Shown here piece after piece: positions 1 through 10,004 of a stretch of DNA of 64,000 nucleotides (its first letter is position 1; every line of letters begins with the position of its first letter). The notes under the pieces are model-generated. The model ran no database searches. It was not told the origin of the DNA and saw nothing but the letters and a program-made list of their open reading frames with translations. Both the position numbers and the translations under genes were made by a program. Source of the stretch: Curvibacter lanceolatus ATCC 14669 (GTDB lineage: Bacteria > Pseudomonadota > Gammaproteobacteria > Burkholderiales > Burkholderiaceae_C); the NCBI RefSeq assembly GCF_000381265.1, contig NZ_KB906253.1, forward strand, positions 372,001 to 436,000, in the 5' to 3' direction.

Positions 1-1
1 C

Positions 2-568
2 AAGTGGTACTTGCAGGTTGAAGACACCCTGGCCGGCGAGACCGGTGCACCTGCAGACGGTGAACCCCTGCGCAAGTTCGTGCTGGCGGCCTGCATCCAC
101 AACCCCTACGCAGGTCGCTACGAGCCTGACCTCAGCGCCTGGATCGAAGGCTCTGTGGCGCTGGGCCAGGAGTTCGGCCGCCGTATCCAGCAAGCCGCCA
201 ACGGGCAAGCCATCGAAAGCTATGGCAAGGCCATCCTGGTAGGCGCTGACGGTGAATACGAGCATGGCAACGCCCTGCTGACCAACCCGGCGGCCAATCC
301 GATCCGCGATGCACTGGGCGGTGCCAAGTCTTGGGTGCCCTCGACGGGCAAGCGCGGCGGGCCCGGCACGGTGCTGGACATCCCGCTGGCCCACAAGGAT
401 GCCCTGTATGTGCGTTCGCACTATGACTCGGTGAGCGCGCTGTTCAATGACGGCCCGAATCGCGACGAGGTCATTGTGTGCTGGAGCTTTGCCACTCGCG
501 GGCGCCTGAATGCGCGCCTGGGCGGCTTGAAGGCTTCCGAGGTCAAGGGCCTGGACGGCCTGGTCTGA
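2..568 (+). CDS. Amino acid synthesis (DUF1185) family protein, 5' end outside window
   Basis: The reading frame is open from the first bases of the window (codons K-W-Y-L-Q-V-E-D-T), so the true start lies upstream and this is a 5'-truncated view of about 188 residues. The body resembles the AA_synth/DUF1185 family, including the N-P-Y-A-G-R-Y segment and the later stretch with R-G-G-P-G and SHYD. The biochemical role of this family is not settled despite its name. The gene is 12 bp upstream of an alpha/beta hydrolase on the same strand and probably belongs to the catabolic operon that follows. The TTG at position 11 is not a credible start, because the family motif is already under way there. 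Confidence 0.75.
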   Translation, partial: KWYLQVEDTLAGETGAPADGEPLRKFVLAACIHNPYAGRYEPDLSAWIEGSVALGQEFGRRIQQAANGQAIESYGKAILVGADGEYEHGNALLTNPAANPIRDALGGAKSWVPSTGKRGGPGTVLDIPLAHKDALYVRSHYDSVSALFNDGPNRDEVIVCWSFATRGRLNARLGGLKASEVKGLDGLV

Positions 569-580
569 GCTGAGGCCGCC

Positions 581-1426
581 ATGGAACGTCGCGACGACAC
601 ACTGCCTCTCCAGGGGCTCAATTTCCACGTCACGGAGTGGGGTGACCCGGGCGCTCGACCCATTGTGATGATGCATGGCATCCGGGGCTATGCAGAGACC
701 TTTGCCGGTGTGGCCGCGGCGCTCCAGCCTGACTTCAGGGTCATTGCCTTTGACCAGCGCGGCCGCGGGCAAACCGATTGGGATCCGGCCTGGAACTACT
801 ACACCGATGCTTATGTGGCCGACCTGGCTGCCCTGGTCGATCACCTGCACCTGGCGCAGTTTGATCTGCTCGGGCATTCGATGGGGGGGATCAACGCGCT
901 GGTCTATGCCGCCGAACACCCGGGTCGGGTGGGTCGGCTGGTGATCGAGGACGCCGGCCCCGGCGCCTTTGACACCAGTGCCGGTGCGGTTCGGATCCGC
1001 AAGGAGCTGGCCACCACCCCCAGCGAGTTTGAGAGCTGGGAGCTGGCCGCAGACTTCATGCGGGCGCTTCGGCCCACCGTGTCCGAGGCGGCCAGGCATC
1101 AGCGTTTGCAGCAGATGCTCAAGCAGACCCCGCAGGGGCGATGGACCTGGCGCTATGACCATGCCGGCATCGCCGCGACACGGCTTGACCCCGACCCTGC
1201 GCGCGTGGTCGATCTTCGCCCCAGCGTGCAAGCCATCCAATGCCCCACCTTGGTGATCCGCGGCGGTCGTTCTGACTACCTGCAGCCCGAGATGGTGAGC
1301 GAGATGCTGCGCCTCAACCCGACCCTGCAGGCCACCGAGATTGCGGATGCGGGCCATTACATCCATGACGACCAGGCGGAGCGATTCAACCAGGTGGTGT
1401 GGCAATTCCTGTCGCGCCAGCCGTGA
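581..1426 (+). CDS. Alpha/beta-fold hydrolase
   Basis: This is a 281-residue alpha/beta hydrolase. Visible are the oxyanion HG motif (residues 32-33), the nucleophile elbow GHSMGG with Ser100, a candidate acidic residue in RGGRSD, and a C-terminal His in AGHYIHDD at about residue 259, together a complete catalytic triad. It probably hydrolyses an ester, amide or ring-cleavage intermediate in the cytoplasm, since no signal peptide is seen. It lies between the DUF1185 gene and a NIPSNAP gene upstream of a flavin hydroxylase, which fits a C-C, ester or amide hydrolase of an aromatic or heterocyclic pathway. The substrate cannot be told from sequence. Confidence 0.85.
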   Translation: MERRDDTLPLQGLNFHVTEWGDPGARPIVMMHGIRGYAETFAGVAAALQPDFRVIAFDQRGRGQTDWDPAWNYYTDAYVADLAALVDHLHLAQFDLLGHSMGGINALVYAAEHPGRVGRLVIEDAGPGAFDTSAGAVRIRKELATTPSEFESWELAADFMRALRPTVSEAARHQRLQQMLKQTPQGRWTWRYDHAGIAATRLDPDPARVVDLRPSVQAIQCPTLVIRGGRSDYLQPEMVSEMLRLNPTLQATEIADAGHYIHDDQAERFNQVVWQFLSRQP

Positions 1427-1475
1427 CCAAGCCGCCCCCCCTGATGCCCTTCCCGTTGGACGGAAACACCGAAAA

Positions 1476-1772
1476 ATGATCTACGAATTGAGAACCTACA
1501 CCCTGGTCCCCGGCGGCCTTAGGGACTATGTGAAGACCTACAACGAACTCGGGCGCGAGGTCCAGGTCGGCATCCTGGGCCAATTGGTCAGTCTGTTGCA
1601 GCCCGAGAGCGGTGACCTGAACGAGCTGAAGTTCCTGTGGGCATTCGACAGCTTTGAAGACCGCGCCAGGCGGCGTGCCGAACTGCTGCAAGACCCGCGC
1701 TTCACGGACTTCCGCAAGGCGGTCCGGCACCTGTTGATTCGTCAGGAAAGCCAGTTGCTGAGCCCGATCTGA
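1476..1772 (+). CDS. NIPSNAP family protein
   Basis: A 98-residue protein beginning MIYELRTYTL, the typical N-terminus of small bacterial NIPSNAP-family (ferredoxin-like dimeric alpha/beta barrel) proteins. The ATG at 1476 was chosen over an in-frame start at 1341 because the family motif begins there and the upstream part would overlap the hydrolase. Proteins of this type often sit in catabolic operons, but their biochemical role is usually unknown. It is followed after 30 bp by the FAD monooxygenase and is probably co-transcribed with it. Confidence 0.8.
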   Translation: MIYELRTYTLVPGGLRDYVKTYNELGREVQVGILGQLVSLLQPESGDLNELKFLWAFDSFEDRARRRAELLQDPRFTDFRKAVRHLLIRQESQLLSPI

Positions 1773-1802
1773 AACACCCCATCGCTACCACCCCCCCCCA
1801 AC

Positions 1803-3422
1803 ATGTCCCAAGACAAAAAAGAAGTTCCGGTCCTGATTGTTGGCGCTGGCCCCTGTGGGGTCACCATCGCCAACCTGCTGGGCAGCTACGGGATCGAAAC
1901 CCTGCTCATCGACCGCAGCCCGGCGATTCTGGATTTTCCGCGCGCGGTGGGTCTGGATGATGAAGCCTTGCGCACCTTCCAGGCCGCAGGCCTGGCCGAG
2001 GACATGCTGCGCGACATGATCCAGAACGTGCCCATGCGCATGTACACGGCGGCCAAGCAATGCTTCGCCGAGATCCTGCCCAGCACGCGTGAATTCGGCT
2101 GGTGTCGTCGCAACCTGTTTTCCCAGCCGCTGGGCGAGGCCACCCTGCGCAAGGGGCTGGCCCGCTACCCGCATGTCGAGATGGCCCTGGGGGTGGAGTT
2201 GCTCTCGCTGGTGCAGGACGAGCACGGCGTGGATGCCACCTTGCGCCAGGCCGATGGCAGCTTGAGCACGGTCCGTGCGCAGTACCTGGTGGCTTCGGAC
2301 GGCGCACGCAGCACCGTGCGCGAGGGCATTCTCAAAGTGCCCTATGAGGGCAAGACCCATTCGCACAAATGGGTGGTCATCGAGTGTGAGGATGACCCGC
2401 TCGACGCCCCCTACACGGCGCTGCATTGCGAGCCCCGCCGGCCCTATGTCTGCCTGCGCCTGCCCTATGGGCTGCGCCGCTGGGAGTTCATGCTGTTCCC
2501 CGGTGAGGATGGCGACCAGATGCTGACACCCGAGAAGGTGCAGATGCTGCTGAGCCACCACGTCGAACATCCCGAGCGCCTGAAGGTGATCCGGGCCCGT
2601 GTCTACACCCACAACTCGCGCGTGGCCAAGGATTTCGTGGTGGGCCGGGTGTGCCTGGCAGGCGACACGGCGCACATCACCCCGCCCTGGATCGGGCAGG
2701 GGCTCAATGCCGGCTTGCGCGATGCGTTCAACCTGGCCTGGAAGCTGGCCTGGATCGTGCGCGGCCGCATGAAGCCTGAATTGCTGGCCAGCTACCACGA
2801 CGAGCGTCATGCCCACGCCCAGGCCATGATTGACCTGGCTGACCTGTTCGGCTCGGTGCTGTCGCAGCGCAACCGCTTGGTCGCCTGGCTGCGGGACCGC
2901 TTCTTTCTGTCGATCAAGAACATTCCCAAGGTGCGCGACTACGTGCTGCAGATGAAGTTCAAGCCCATGCCGCGCTTCGTCAAGGGCGTGGTGCTGAACA
3001 GCGGGCATGCCGCTCGCGACGATCTGGTGGGGCGCATGTTCATCCAGCCCGTGGTCGAGCAGATTTCGGGCGAGCCGCGCAAGCTCGACGACGTGATCGG
3101 CGGGTGTTTTGCATTGGTCAGCTGGCGCTGCAATCCCTTGGCGCAGATGAGCCCCGCGTTGGCCGAACAGCTGCGGCTGCTCAAGTGCGATCAATTTGTG
3201 GCCGTCAGGGCCCGAAGCAGTGCCTGGGAAGTGAATCGCTGCACGGGTGAGGCGCCGATGGTCAACCTCATCCAGGACACCGACAACCTCTTGAACGCCT
3301 GGTTCCAGGCCCGTGGTGTGGACTGGGTGTTGATCCGCCCGGACCGGTTTGTGGCTGCGGCCGGCCTGGCGGCCAGCGCACCCGAACAATTGACCGAGTT
3401 CTGTCGCACGGTGGTGCGGTAG
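1803..3422 (+). CDS. FAD-dependent aromatic monooxygenase (MhpA-like)
   Basis: A 539-residue class A flavoprotein hydroxylase. The N-terminal Rossmann FAD motif GAGPCG is near residues 14-19. The DG motif reads SDGARSTVR and the GD motif reads CLAGDTAHITPPWIGQGL, in the expected order. A C-terminal tail of roughly 150 residues matches the thioredoxin-like extension of 3-(3-hydroxyphenyl)propionate hydroxylases. The family uses NAD(P)H and O2 to hydroxylate aromatic rings in the cytoplasm. With the hydrolase upstream and the semialdehyde dehydrogenases downstream it suggests an aromatic or heteroaromatic degradation operon. The specific substrate is not determined. Confidence 0.85.
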   Translation: MSQDKKEVPVLIVGAGPCGVTIANLLGSYGIETLLIDRSPAILDFPRAVGLDDEALRTFQAAGLAEDMLRDMIQNVPMRMYTAAKQCFAEILPSTREFGWCRRNLFSQPLGEATLRKGLARYPHVEMALGVELLSLVQDEHGVDATLRQADGSLSTVRAQYLVASDGARSTVREGILKVPYEGKTHSHKWVVIECEDDPLDAPYTALHCEPRRPYVCLRLPYGLRRWEFMLFPGEDGDQMLTPEKVQMLLSHHVEHPERLKVIRARVYTHNSRVAKDFVVGRVCLAGDTAHITPPWIGQGLNAGLRDAFNLAWKLAWIVRGRMKPELLASYHDERHAHAQAMIDLADLFGSVLSQRNRLVAWLRDRFFLSIKNIPKVRDYVLQMKFKPMPRFVKGVVLNSGHAARDDLVGRMFIQPVVEQISGEPRKLDDVIGGCFALVSWRCNPLAQMSPALAEQLRLLKCDQFVAVRARSSAWEVNRCTGEAPMVNLIQDTDNLLNAWFQARGVDWVLIRPDRFVAAAGLAASAPEQLTEFCRTVVR

Positions 3423-3558
3423 GGCGATCGCGCCGATCGCGCTGAAAGCGCCGGTGTCGCCGTGGCGGCATCGCCGCCGGGCCGCGCTTGGCTGCGGCCA
3501 GGCCTCGGCCGCCTGTGTTGTTGAGTTCCGTATCTCGTTCCCTCAAGAAAGCCCCCCC

Positions 3559-4533
3559 ATGAACCGCTCAAAATCCCGTCTTCTGGCCTTTTGCCTGCTG
3601 GCACTGGGTGCCGTGTCCGCCATGGCACAGTCCTGGCCGCCCGCCACGGTCCGCATCGTGGTGCCCTACCCACCCGGTACCGAGCCCGACGTGCTGGCCC
3701 GCGACCTGGGCAATGCCCTGAGCAAGCAGACCGGCAAGGCCTTTGTGGTGGACAACCGCCCCGGTGCCAACTCCATCGTCGGCACCGAGGTGGTGACCAA
3801 GGGAGATGCTGACGGAAGCACCTTGCTGATGGTGGATCGCCTGGCCGTGGTCACCAACCCGGTGCTGTACGCCAAGATGCCTTACCAGTGGGAGACGGCC
3901 CTGAAGCCGGTGTCCGATCTGGCGGGTGTCAACCTGTTCGTGGGGGTGCGCGAAGGTCTTCCGGTGAAGAACTTTGCCGAGTTCCTGCAGTACGCCAAGA
4001 CCGCACCGGGCGGTGTCAACATCGGCACCGGTGGCAACGGCCATGTCAACCACATCGGCATGGAGATGCTCAAGCAGGCGCACGGCCTGAACTTCTCCTA
4101 CGTGCCCTACCGGGGCGTGGCGCCCGCCGTGCTGGGCTTGTTGTCGGGTGAGGTGGATGCCGTGATGGCGGGCGGCATGGTGATGCAGGCCCACGCCAAG
4201 AGCGGCAAGATCCGCCTGCTGGCCATGGGCGACACGCAGCGCGCCATGTACCTGCCCGATGTGCCCACGCTGGCCGAGGCGGGCGGCAAGCCCGGCACCA
4301 TCCCCTCGACCGTCTTTGCCTTGTTTGCGCCCTCCAAGGTGCCCGATGCGGTGGTGACGCAGATCAACCAGGCCGTGGCCAAGGTCATGGACTCGTCTCA
4401 GGTCAAGGGCACTTATGCGGTGCGCGGCATGGACGTGGCCACCTCAACGCCTCAGCAAACCCTGGCATCCATGAAAAAGGACGCCGTGCGCTACGGAAAG
4501 ATCATCCGGGAGGCCGGCATCAAGCTGGAGTGA
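3559..4533 (+). CDS. Bug-family (tripartite tricarboxylate) periplasmic receptor
   Basis: A 324-residue periplasmic solute receptor. The signal peptide covers about residues 1-23 (MNRSKSRLLAFCLLALGAVS followed by AMA). Family hallmarks are IVVPYPPG near the mature N-terminus, VVDNRPGAN, and YVPYRG in the central region. ATG 3559 was chosen because it starts the signal peptide; the longer frame from 3454 adds an implausible tail. Bug receptors bind carboxylates or other small organic molecules in the periplasm. No TctA/TctB membrane genes are nearby. The gene sits between the hydroxylase and an aldehyde dehydrogenase, suggesting capture of the pathway substrate. Confidence 0.9.
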   Translation: MNRSKSRLLAFCLLALGAVSAMAQSWPPATVRIVVPYPPGTEPDVLARDLGNALSKQTGKAFVVDNRPGANSIVGTEVVTKGDADGSTLLMVDRLAVVTNPVLYAKMPYQWETALKPVSDLAGVNLFVGVREGLPVKNFAEFLQYAKTAPGGVNIGTGGNGHVNHIGMEMLKQAHGLNFSYVPYRGVAPAVLGLLSGEVDAVMAGGMVMQAHAKSGKIRLLAMGDTQRAMYLPDVPTLAEAGGKPGTIPSTVFALFAPSKVPDAVVTQINQAVAKVMDSSQVKGTYAVRGMDVATSTPQQTLASMKKDAVRYGKIIREAGIKLE

Positions 4534-4608
4534 CGAAGTTTCTGCCTGTGCCTTCTGCCCCGAACAGGGCAGGGCCCCCCGCTCCACCCATTCTCTGAGC
4601 ACCGCACC

Positions 4609-6036
4609 ATGTACCCCTCACTTTCTCTCTACATCAATGGCCGCTTCCTGAGTGCCGAAGGGCGCGAAGTCCAGACCATCCGGGATCCTGCAACGCAGGA
4701 GGCTTTGGGTGAACTGCCTTGGGCCACTGGCGAAGACCTGGATGCCGCACTTCTGGCCGCAGACCATGCCTTCCAGACCTGGCGGTGCAGCTCGCCCATG
4801 GAGCGCTCCGCCGTGTTGCGCCGGGTGGGTGAGCTGGCCCGCGAGCGCGCGAACGACATTGCACGGGCCATCACGCAGGACAACGGCAAGCCCCTGGCCG
4901 AGGCCGTGGCCGAGGTGCTCAACAGCGCCGAACATGCCGAATGGGCGGCCGAAGAGTGCCGGCGCATCTACGGCCGCGTGGTGCCGCCCCGCAACCCCCT
5001 CGTACGCCAGTGGGTGGTACGCGAGCCCGTGGGGGTGTGCGCGGCCTTCAGCCCGTGGAACTTCCCGATGGGGCAGGCCATGAAGAAGGTGGTGGCGGCC
5101 ATTGGCGCCGGCTGCACGGTGGTCCTCAAGGGGCCCGAAGAGTCTCCCAGCGCGGTGGATGCCCTGGCCCGCCTGTTCCACGACGCCGGATTGCCACCCG
5201 GCGTGCTCAATGTGGTGTGGGGCGTGCCTTCCACCATCTCCAAGCACCTGATCGAGTCGCCCATTGTGCGCAAGGTGTCGTTCACGGGCTCCGTGCCGGT
5301 GGGCAAGCACCTGGCGGCCATGGCGGGGGCCCACATGAAGCGGGTCAGCATGGAGCTGGGCGGGCATTCTCCGGTGCTGGTGTTTGATGATGCCGATGTG
5401 GAGCAGGCGGCCACCCTGCTGGCCCGCTTCAAGGTGCGCAACGCCGGGCAGGTGTGTGTCTCGCCCTCGCGCTTTTATGTGCAGAGCCGGGTGTATGACC
5501 GCTTTGTGAGCGCCTTCACCGAGGTCATCAACTCGGTGACGATGGGCCATGGCCTGCAGCCCGAGTCGCAGATGGGCCCCCTGGTGCACGCGCGTCGCCT
5601 CGAGGCCGTGCAGTCCCTGGTGGAAGACGCCCGGCGCCAAGGGGGCGAGGTGCTCAGCGGTGGCGGCCGTCTTCCGGGTGCCGGCCACTTCTTTGCCCCG
5701 ACCGTGATCACGGGCCTGCCCGACACCGCCCGTGTGATGAACGAGGAGCCCTTCGGCCCCCTTGCGCCCATCACCCGCTTCACCGATCTGGAGGAGGTGC
5801 TGCGCAGGGCCAACAGTGTGCCGTTTGGCCTGGCGTCCTATGTGTTCACCCACTCGATTCAGACCTCGACGCGGGTGGCCAACGGCCTCGAGGCGGGCAT
5901 GGTCAACATCAACCACTTCGGCATGGCCCATCCCGAGCTGCCCTTTGGCGGCATCAAGGACAGCGGCATTGGCAGCGAGGGCGGCACCGAGCTGTTCGAC
6001 GGCTACCTGGCCACCAAGATGATCACCCAGATCTAG
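4609..6036 (+). CDS. NAD(P)-dependent aldehyde dehydrogenase
   Basis: A 475-residue aldehyde dehydrogenase oxidising an aldehyde to an acid with NAD(P)+. Visible are the SPWNFP motif, the catalytic base Glu249 in MELGGHSP, the nucleophile Cys283 in NAGQVCVSP, and the late EEPFGPLAP motif. Length and motifs fit a full-length semialdehyde dehydrogenase. The usual GQ-x-C-T/V region is intact. It lies 75 bp after a Bug receptor and 129 bp before a second dehydrogenase (gabD). Overall it is nearest to succinate-semialdehyde-type enzymes, but the loop around Cys283 differs from GabD, so a different semialdehyde is likely. Confidence 0.88.
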   Translation: MYPSLSLYINGRFLSAEGREVQTIRDPATQEALGELPWATGEDLDAALLAADHAFQTWRCSSPMERSAVLRRVGELARERANDIARAITQDNGKPLAEAVAEVLNSAEHAEWAAEECRRIYGRVVPPRNPLVRQWVVREPVGVCAAFSPWNFPMGQAMKKVVAAIGAGCTVVLKGPEESPSAVDALARLFHDAGLPPGVLNVVWGVPSTISKHLIESPIVRKVSFTGSVPVGKHLAAMAGAHMKRVSMELGGHSPVLVFDDADVEQAATLLARFKVRNAGQVCVSPSRFYVQSRVYDRFVSAFTEVINSVTMGHGLQPESQMGPLVHARRLEAVQSLVEDARRQGGEVLSGGGRLPGAGHFFAPTVITGLPDTARVMNEEPFGPLAPITRFTDLEEVLRRANSVPFGLASYVFTHSIQTSTRVANGLEAGMVNINHFGMAHPELPFGGIKDSGIGSEGGTELFDGYLATKMITQI

Positions 6037-6165
6037 CGCCTGGCGCGCCCCATGCCATGGGCAAGGCCCCGCCGGGCCTGCCTTTCACCCGATGTTTCAC
6101 GGCCTGTTCTCCAGGCTTTTCCCCAGGGCTTCAGGTCCTGGGGGTTTTCTCAAATTTCAATCGCC

Positions 6166-7617
6166 ATGTTGAACCTACAAGACCCCTCCCTGCTGCGCGA
6201 CCAATGCCTGATCGATGGCCAGTGGATCTCTTCCGAGCATCGCATCGATGTGACCAACCCGGCCACTGGGGCGCGCGTGGGCTCGGTGCCCCGCCTGGGC
6301 GCCGCCGAGACCGAGCGTGCCGTGCTGGCGGCCCAGGCCGCCTGGCCGGCCTGGCGCGCCCGCACGGCCAAAGAGCGTGCCGCCATCCTGCGCCGCTGGT
6401 ACGAGCTGATCCAGGCCCATGCCGACGACCTGGCCCGCATCATGACGGCCGAGCAGGGCAAGCCCCTGGCCGAGGCCCGGGGCGAGATCACCTATGCAGC
6501 CTCGTTCATCGAGTGGTTTGCCGAAGAGGCCCGGCGCGTCTATGGCGACACCATTCCAGCGCCCTTGAGCAGCCAGCGCATCGTGGTCACCAAGGAGCCC
6601 ATTGGCGTGTGCGCCGCCATCACGCCCTGGAACTTTCCGGCCGCCATGATCACCCGCAAGGCGGGCCCGGCCCTGGCTGCGGGCTGCACGATGGTGCTCA
6701 AGCCGGCCTCACAGACACCCCTGACGGCCTTGGCCTTGGTGGCGCTGGCCGAACGTGCGGGCGTGCCCGCGGGCGTCTTGTCGGTGGTGACCGGCTCGGC
6801 GGCTGACATCGGGCGGGTGTTGGCAACCCACCCGGCGGTGCGCAAGCTGAGCTTCACCGGCTCGACGGAGGTGGGGCGCACCTTGATGAAGCAGACCGCG
6901 GACAGCATCAAGAAAGTGTCCATGGAGCTGGGGGGCAATGCGCCCTTCATCGTGTTCGAGGATGCCGACCTCGATGCGGCGGTGGAGGGGGCGATGATTT
7001 CCAAATACCGCAATGCGGGGCAGACCTGTGTGTGCGCCAACCGCCTGTATGTCCATGCCAAGGTCTATGACGCCTTTGCCGCCAAACTGGTGGCCGCGGT
7101 GCAGGCCCTGAAGGTCGGCGACGGCCTGGCCGAGGGGGTGCGTGTGGGGCCTCTGATCGATGACAAGGCCCTGGCCAAGGTCGAGGAGCACATCGCCGAT
7201 GCGCTGGCCAAGGGGGCGCGGGTCCTGGCCGGTGGGCAGCGCCACGCCCTGGGGCGTTCCTTCTTCGAGCCGACCGTGCTGGCGGATGTCACCTCCGACA
7301 TGGCGGTGGCCCGCGAGGAGACCTTCGGCCCTCTGGCGCCCCTGTTCCGTTTCGAGTCTGAGGACGAGGTCGTGGCCCTGGCCAATGACACCGAGTTTGG
7401 CCTGGCCAGCTATTTCTACGCCCGCGACCTGGGGCGGGTGTGGCGCGTGGCAGAGCGTCTGGAGTACGGCATGGTGGGCGTCAACACGGGCCTGATCTCG
7501 AATGAAGTGGCGCCCTTTGGCGGCGTCAAGCAGTCGGGCTTGGGGCGTGAGGGCTCGCACTACGGCATGGATGACTACCTGGTCATCAAGTACATCAACA
7601 TGGCAGGTATCCAATGA
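6166..7617 (+). CDS. gabD: Succinate-semialdehyde dehydrogenase
   Basis: A 483-residue GabD-type succinate-semialdehyde dehydrogenase. The catalytic Glu254 (MELGGNAPF) and Cys288 ([11 protein letters not shown]) carry the same numbers as in the Escherichia coli enzyme, and the Cys-x-Cys redox loop (Cys288/Cys290) is kept. Start ATG 6166 gives [20 protein letters not shown], the normal N-terminus. An in-frame extension to 6052 reads through noncoding-looking sequence. The enzyme would feed a C4 semialdehyde into the TCA cycle as succinate. The stop overlaps the next ATG (ATGA), indicating translational coupling to the downstream Bug receptor. Confidence 0.92.
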   Translation: MLNLQDPSLLRDQCLIDGQWISSEHRIDVTNPATGARVGSVPRLGAAETERAVLAAQAAWPAWRARTAKERAAILRRWYELIQAHADDLARIMTAEQGKPLAEARGEITYAASFIEWFAEEARRVYGDTIPAPLSSQRIVVTKEPIGVCAAITPWNFPAAMITRKAGPALAAGCTMVLKPASQTPLTALALVALAERAGVPAGVLSVVTGSAADIGRVLATHPAVRKLSFTGSTEVGRTLMKQTADSIKKVSMELGGNAPFIVFEDADLDAAVEGAMISKYRNAGQTCVCANRLYVHAKVYDAFAAKLVAAVQALKVGDGLAEGVRVGPLIDDKALAKVEEHIADALAKGARVLAGGQRHALGRSFFEPTVLADVTSDMAVAREETFGPLAPLFRFESEDEVVALANDTEFGLASYFYARDLGRVWRVAERLEYGMVGVNTGLISNEVAPFGGVKQSGLGREGSHYGMDDYLVIKYINMAGIQ

Positions 7618-8651
7618 GCACGGCCCCGGCCCTGCGGAGGTGGGTGCGGCCTGGCACCGCGGCCTCCAGTTGGCGCATCGGCCTGGCGGGGCTGGCCCTG
7701 GCCCTGGCGGGCTGGGTCGGCGTGCCGCACGACGCCCGCGCAGCCGATCTGGCCTACCCCCAAAAAGCCATCACCTTGGTGGTGCCCTTTGCCAGTGGCG
7801 GGGGCACCGACGCGCTGGCCCGCCTGCTGGGAACGCAGCTCCAGCAGGTGTTGGGGCAGCCCATGGTGGTGGACAACCGCCCCGGTGCCAATGGCACGGT
7901 GGCCTGGCGCAGCGTCCAGCGGCAGCCGGCCGATGGCTACACCTTGCTGTTGGGCAGCCATTCAACGCACGTCATCGCGCCCCTGGCCGCGCAGCCGCCG
8001 CAGAATCCGCAGGCCATGATGGCGCAGTTCGCCGTGGTCAGCATCGTGGGCCATGCCCCGCTGGTGCTGGCCGTGCGGGCGGATGCCAAGGAGCGCGATC
8101 TGGGGGCGTTCGTGCAGCGGGCCAAGGCGCCAGGCCTGAGCTACGGCAGTTTCGGGGTGGGGTCCTCAGGCCATGTCATGGGCGAGGTGTTGGCGGATGT
8201 GGCCCACCTGCAATGGGTGCATGTGCCCTACAAGGGCTCGGCCCCAGCACTCACGGACCTGCTCGGGGGGCACCTCGACAGTGTGTTTCTCACGGTGTCT
8301 GCCATCAGTGGCGGTGTTGAGAGTGCCCAGGTTCGACCGCTGGCCGTGACCGGCACGCATCGATTCCCGTCCTTGCCATCGACCCCCACTTTTGTCGAAC
8401 TGGGGTGGCCCCAGATGGCCGAGTCGGGCTGGTTTGCGCTGTTTGCACCTGCCGGTACACCGCCCGTGATCCAGGACACCTTGGCCAAGGCCTTGCACCA
8501 GGTGCTGCAGTCGAGCGAGCTGCGGTCGCGGTTGCTGGCGCAGGGGGTGGACCCGGTCGGCAGCACGCCCGAGCAGGCACGGCGCATCTGGGCGGAGGCT
8601 TTCCGCCAGGCCGAGCCGGTGGTCAAGCGGGCGCACATCGAGTTCCCCTGA
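7614..8651 (+). CDS. Bug-family periplasmic receptor
   Basis: A 345-residue Bug receptor with a long basic N-terminal region before a hydrophobic signal (about residues 22-44, ending DARA-A). Hallmarks are [12 protein letters not shown] and [10 protein letters not shown], with HVPYKG later. It overlaps gabD by 4 bp (ATGA), so it is part of the same operon. Binding specificity is unknown; a carboxylate is likely from the family and from the neighbouring dehydrogenases. No membrane subunits are encoded beside it. Confidence 0.9.
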   Translation: MSTAPALRRWVRPGTAASSWRIGLAGLALALAGWVGVPHDARAADLAYPQKAITLVVPFASGGGTDALARLLGTQLQQVLGQPMVVDNRPGANGTVAWRSVQRQPADGYTLLLGSHSTHVIAPLAAQPPQNPQAMMAQFAVVSIVGHAPLVLAVRADAKERDLGAFVQRAKAPGLSYGSFGVGSSGHVMGEVLADVAHLQWVHVPYKGSAPALTDLLGGHLDSVFLTVSAISGGVESAQVRPLAVTGTHRFPSLPSTPTFVELGWPQMAESGWFALFAPAGTPPVIQDTLAKALHQVLQSSELRSRLLAQGVDPVGSTPEQARRIWAEAFRQAEPVVKRAHIEFP

Positions 8652-8719
8652 GGCCGGTGGCCCATCGGGTGTCAGGTTGTCAGCAACGCATGGGCCCTGA
8701 AAGGCCCGAAAGGTACAGC

Positions 8720-9703
8720 ATGGAACTGAACAAGCGGTTTTGTCTGAAGGGTCTCGGCCTGGCCGGGTTGGCCGTGGTGTGCCCTTTGATGGCGCAACCC
8801 GTGGCGGGCAAGCCCGTCACCGTGATCGTGCCGTTTGCGCCGGGCGGCGCCATCGATGGGGTGGCCCGCCAGTTGGCCGCGCCGGTGGCCCAGTTGCTGG
8901 GGCAGGCCTGGGTGGTCGACAACGTCACGGGCGCCTTCGGCACCATCGGCACGCAGAAGGTCGCCCACGCTGCCGCCGATGGGCAGACGCTGCTCTTCGC
9001 GGTCAGCAGCCCGCTCAATGTGGCGCCGGTGCTGACCCCCAGTGCCGTGCGCTATGACAGCTTTCGTGATTTCTTGCCCTTGACTGCGGTCGGGCAGATG
9101 CCTTTTGCCGTGGTGGGGCGCCAGGGTTTGCCGGCAGACACGCTGGAGGGGCTGATCCGCTGGGCGCGCGCCCATCCCGGGGTGCTGAACTTCGGCACCG
9201 ATGGCCGGGGCTCGTTGCTGCACATCACCGGTGAACTGATCCACCTGCGCACCGGCCTGGACTGGGTGCATGTTCCCTACAAGGCGGCGCCCCAGGTGGT
9301 GACCGATGTGCTGGGCGGGCAGTTGGACCTGGCGATCCTGCCCGTGGCCCTGGTGCAGCAGCACGTGCAGGAGGGCCGAATGAAAGCCCTGGCCGTGAGC
9401 GCCGCGCAGCGGCTCGGTGTGCTGCCCCAGGTACCCACCCTGTCTGAACTGCCGGCCATGAAGGGCGTGGCCCTGAGCTCATGGTTGGGTCTGCTGGCGC
9501 CGGCGGGCCTGCGGCAGAGCGAGGCCGATCGGCTGAATCAAGCCGTCGGCAAAGTGGCGGGCAGTGAGGCCTTTCGGCAAATGCTGCAAGCCCGGGGCAT
9601 CGTGCCCCAGCTCATCCAGGGGCCTGAATTCGAGCGCCTGATGCGCAGCGAGCGCGCCCTGATTGCCGACGTGGTCCGGCAAAGTGGCATGTCGGCGGAG
9701 TGA
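8720..9703 (+). CDS. Bug-family periplasmic receptor
   Basis: A 327-residue Bug receptor and the third in this operon. Start ATG 8720 has a GAAAGG ribosome-binding site just upstream and begins a signal peptide (MELNKRFCLKGLGLAGLAVV). Hallmarks are VIVPFAPGGAID and HVPYKA. The usual VVDNRPGA motif is altered to VVDNVTGA, which may change ligand contacts. It is the last gene of the operon; about 300 bp of AT-richer sequence separates it from the first IclR-like regulator. Confidence 0.88.
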   Translation: MELNKRFCLKGLGLAGLAVVCPLMAQPVAGKPVTVIVPFAPGGAIDGVARQLAAPVAQLLGQAWVVDNVTGAFGTIGTQKVAHAAADGQTLLFAVSSPLNVAPVLTPSAVRYDSFRDFLPLTAVGQMPFAVVGRQGLPADTLEGLIRWARAHPGVLNFGTDGRGSLLHITGELIHLRTGLDWVHVPYKAAPQVVTDVLGGQLDLAILPVALVQQHVQEGRMKALAVSAAQRLGVLPQVPTLSELPAMKGVALSSWLGLLAPAGLRQSEADRLNQAVGKVAGSEAFRQMLQARGIVPQLIQGPEFERLMRSERALIADVVRQSGMSAE

Positions 9704-10004
9704 GGGCGTGGCCCAGCCGGTGGGCGGCCCAAGGCCTGGCGCTGAAAGGCCCGGGCAGCGGCGCCATGAAGCCTGCAGCGTAGGACGGTTGGAATATGCC
9801 TGAGGCCGCTGAGATAAAAATCGATGTGTTGATTTGGCATAAAAGTGCTTTATTTAATTGCAATACAATCAAATAGACAAAAATTTGCAATAAATTTGTG
9901 ACATGTTGCCCGGCGCGGCTTGGCTGTGCGGGCCCCTGGCATGTCGTTGGCAGGGCAGGGCCGAAGTGCCTGGCTGTCACCTTGTTGTTTTCAAAACCAA
10001 TGCC
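9704..10004 (+). promoter_or_regulatory. AT-rich intergenic region with candidate promoter upstream of the first IclR-like gene
   Basis: About 300 bp without a gene. The first part is GC-rich operon trailer; from about 9811 to 9900 it becomes markedly AT-rich. A sigma70-like pair TTGATT (9829-9834) and TATTTA (9851-9856) with 16-bp spacing is the best promoter guess. A direct repeat TTGCAATA occurs at 9858-9865 and 9885-9892, possibly a regulator site. The repeats are seen directly; the promoter role is inferred. Confidence 0.4.

Noticed and set aside
1785-3389. Long minus-strand open frame opposite the FAD hydroxylase
   Set aside because: It mirrors the GC-rich third positions of the real gene, is full of His/Gln/Gly without any domain, and has no ribosome-binding site. 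Similar antisense frames, such as 23209-25359 and 61885-63924, were rejected for the same reason.
3424-3440. GC-rich inverted repeat after the hydroxylase, considered as terminator
   Set aside because: No T-run follows, and the operon seems to continue into the Bug receptor gene.
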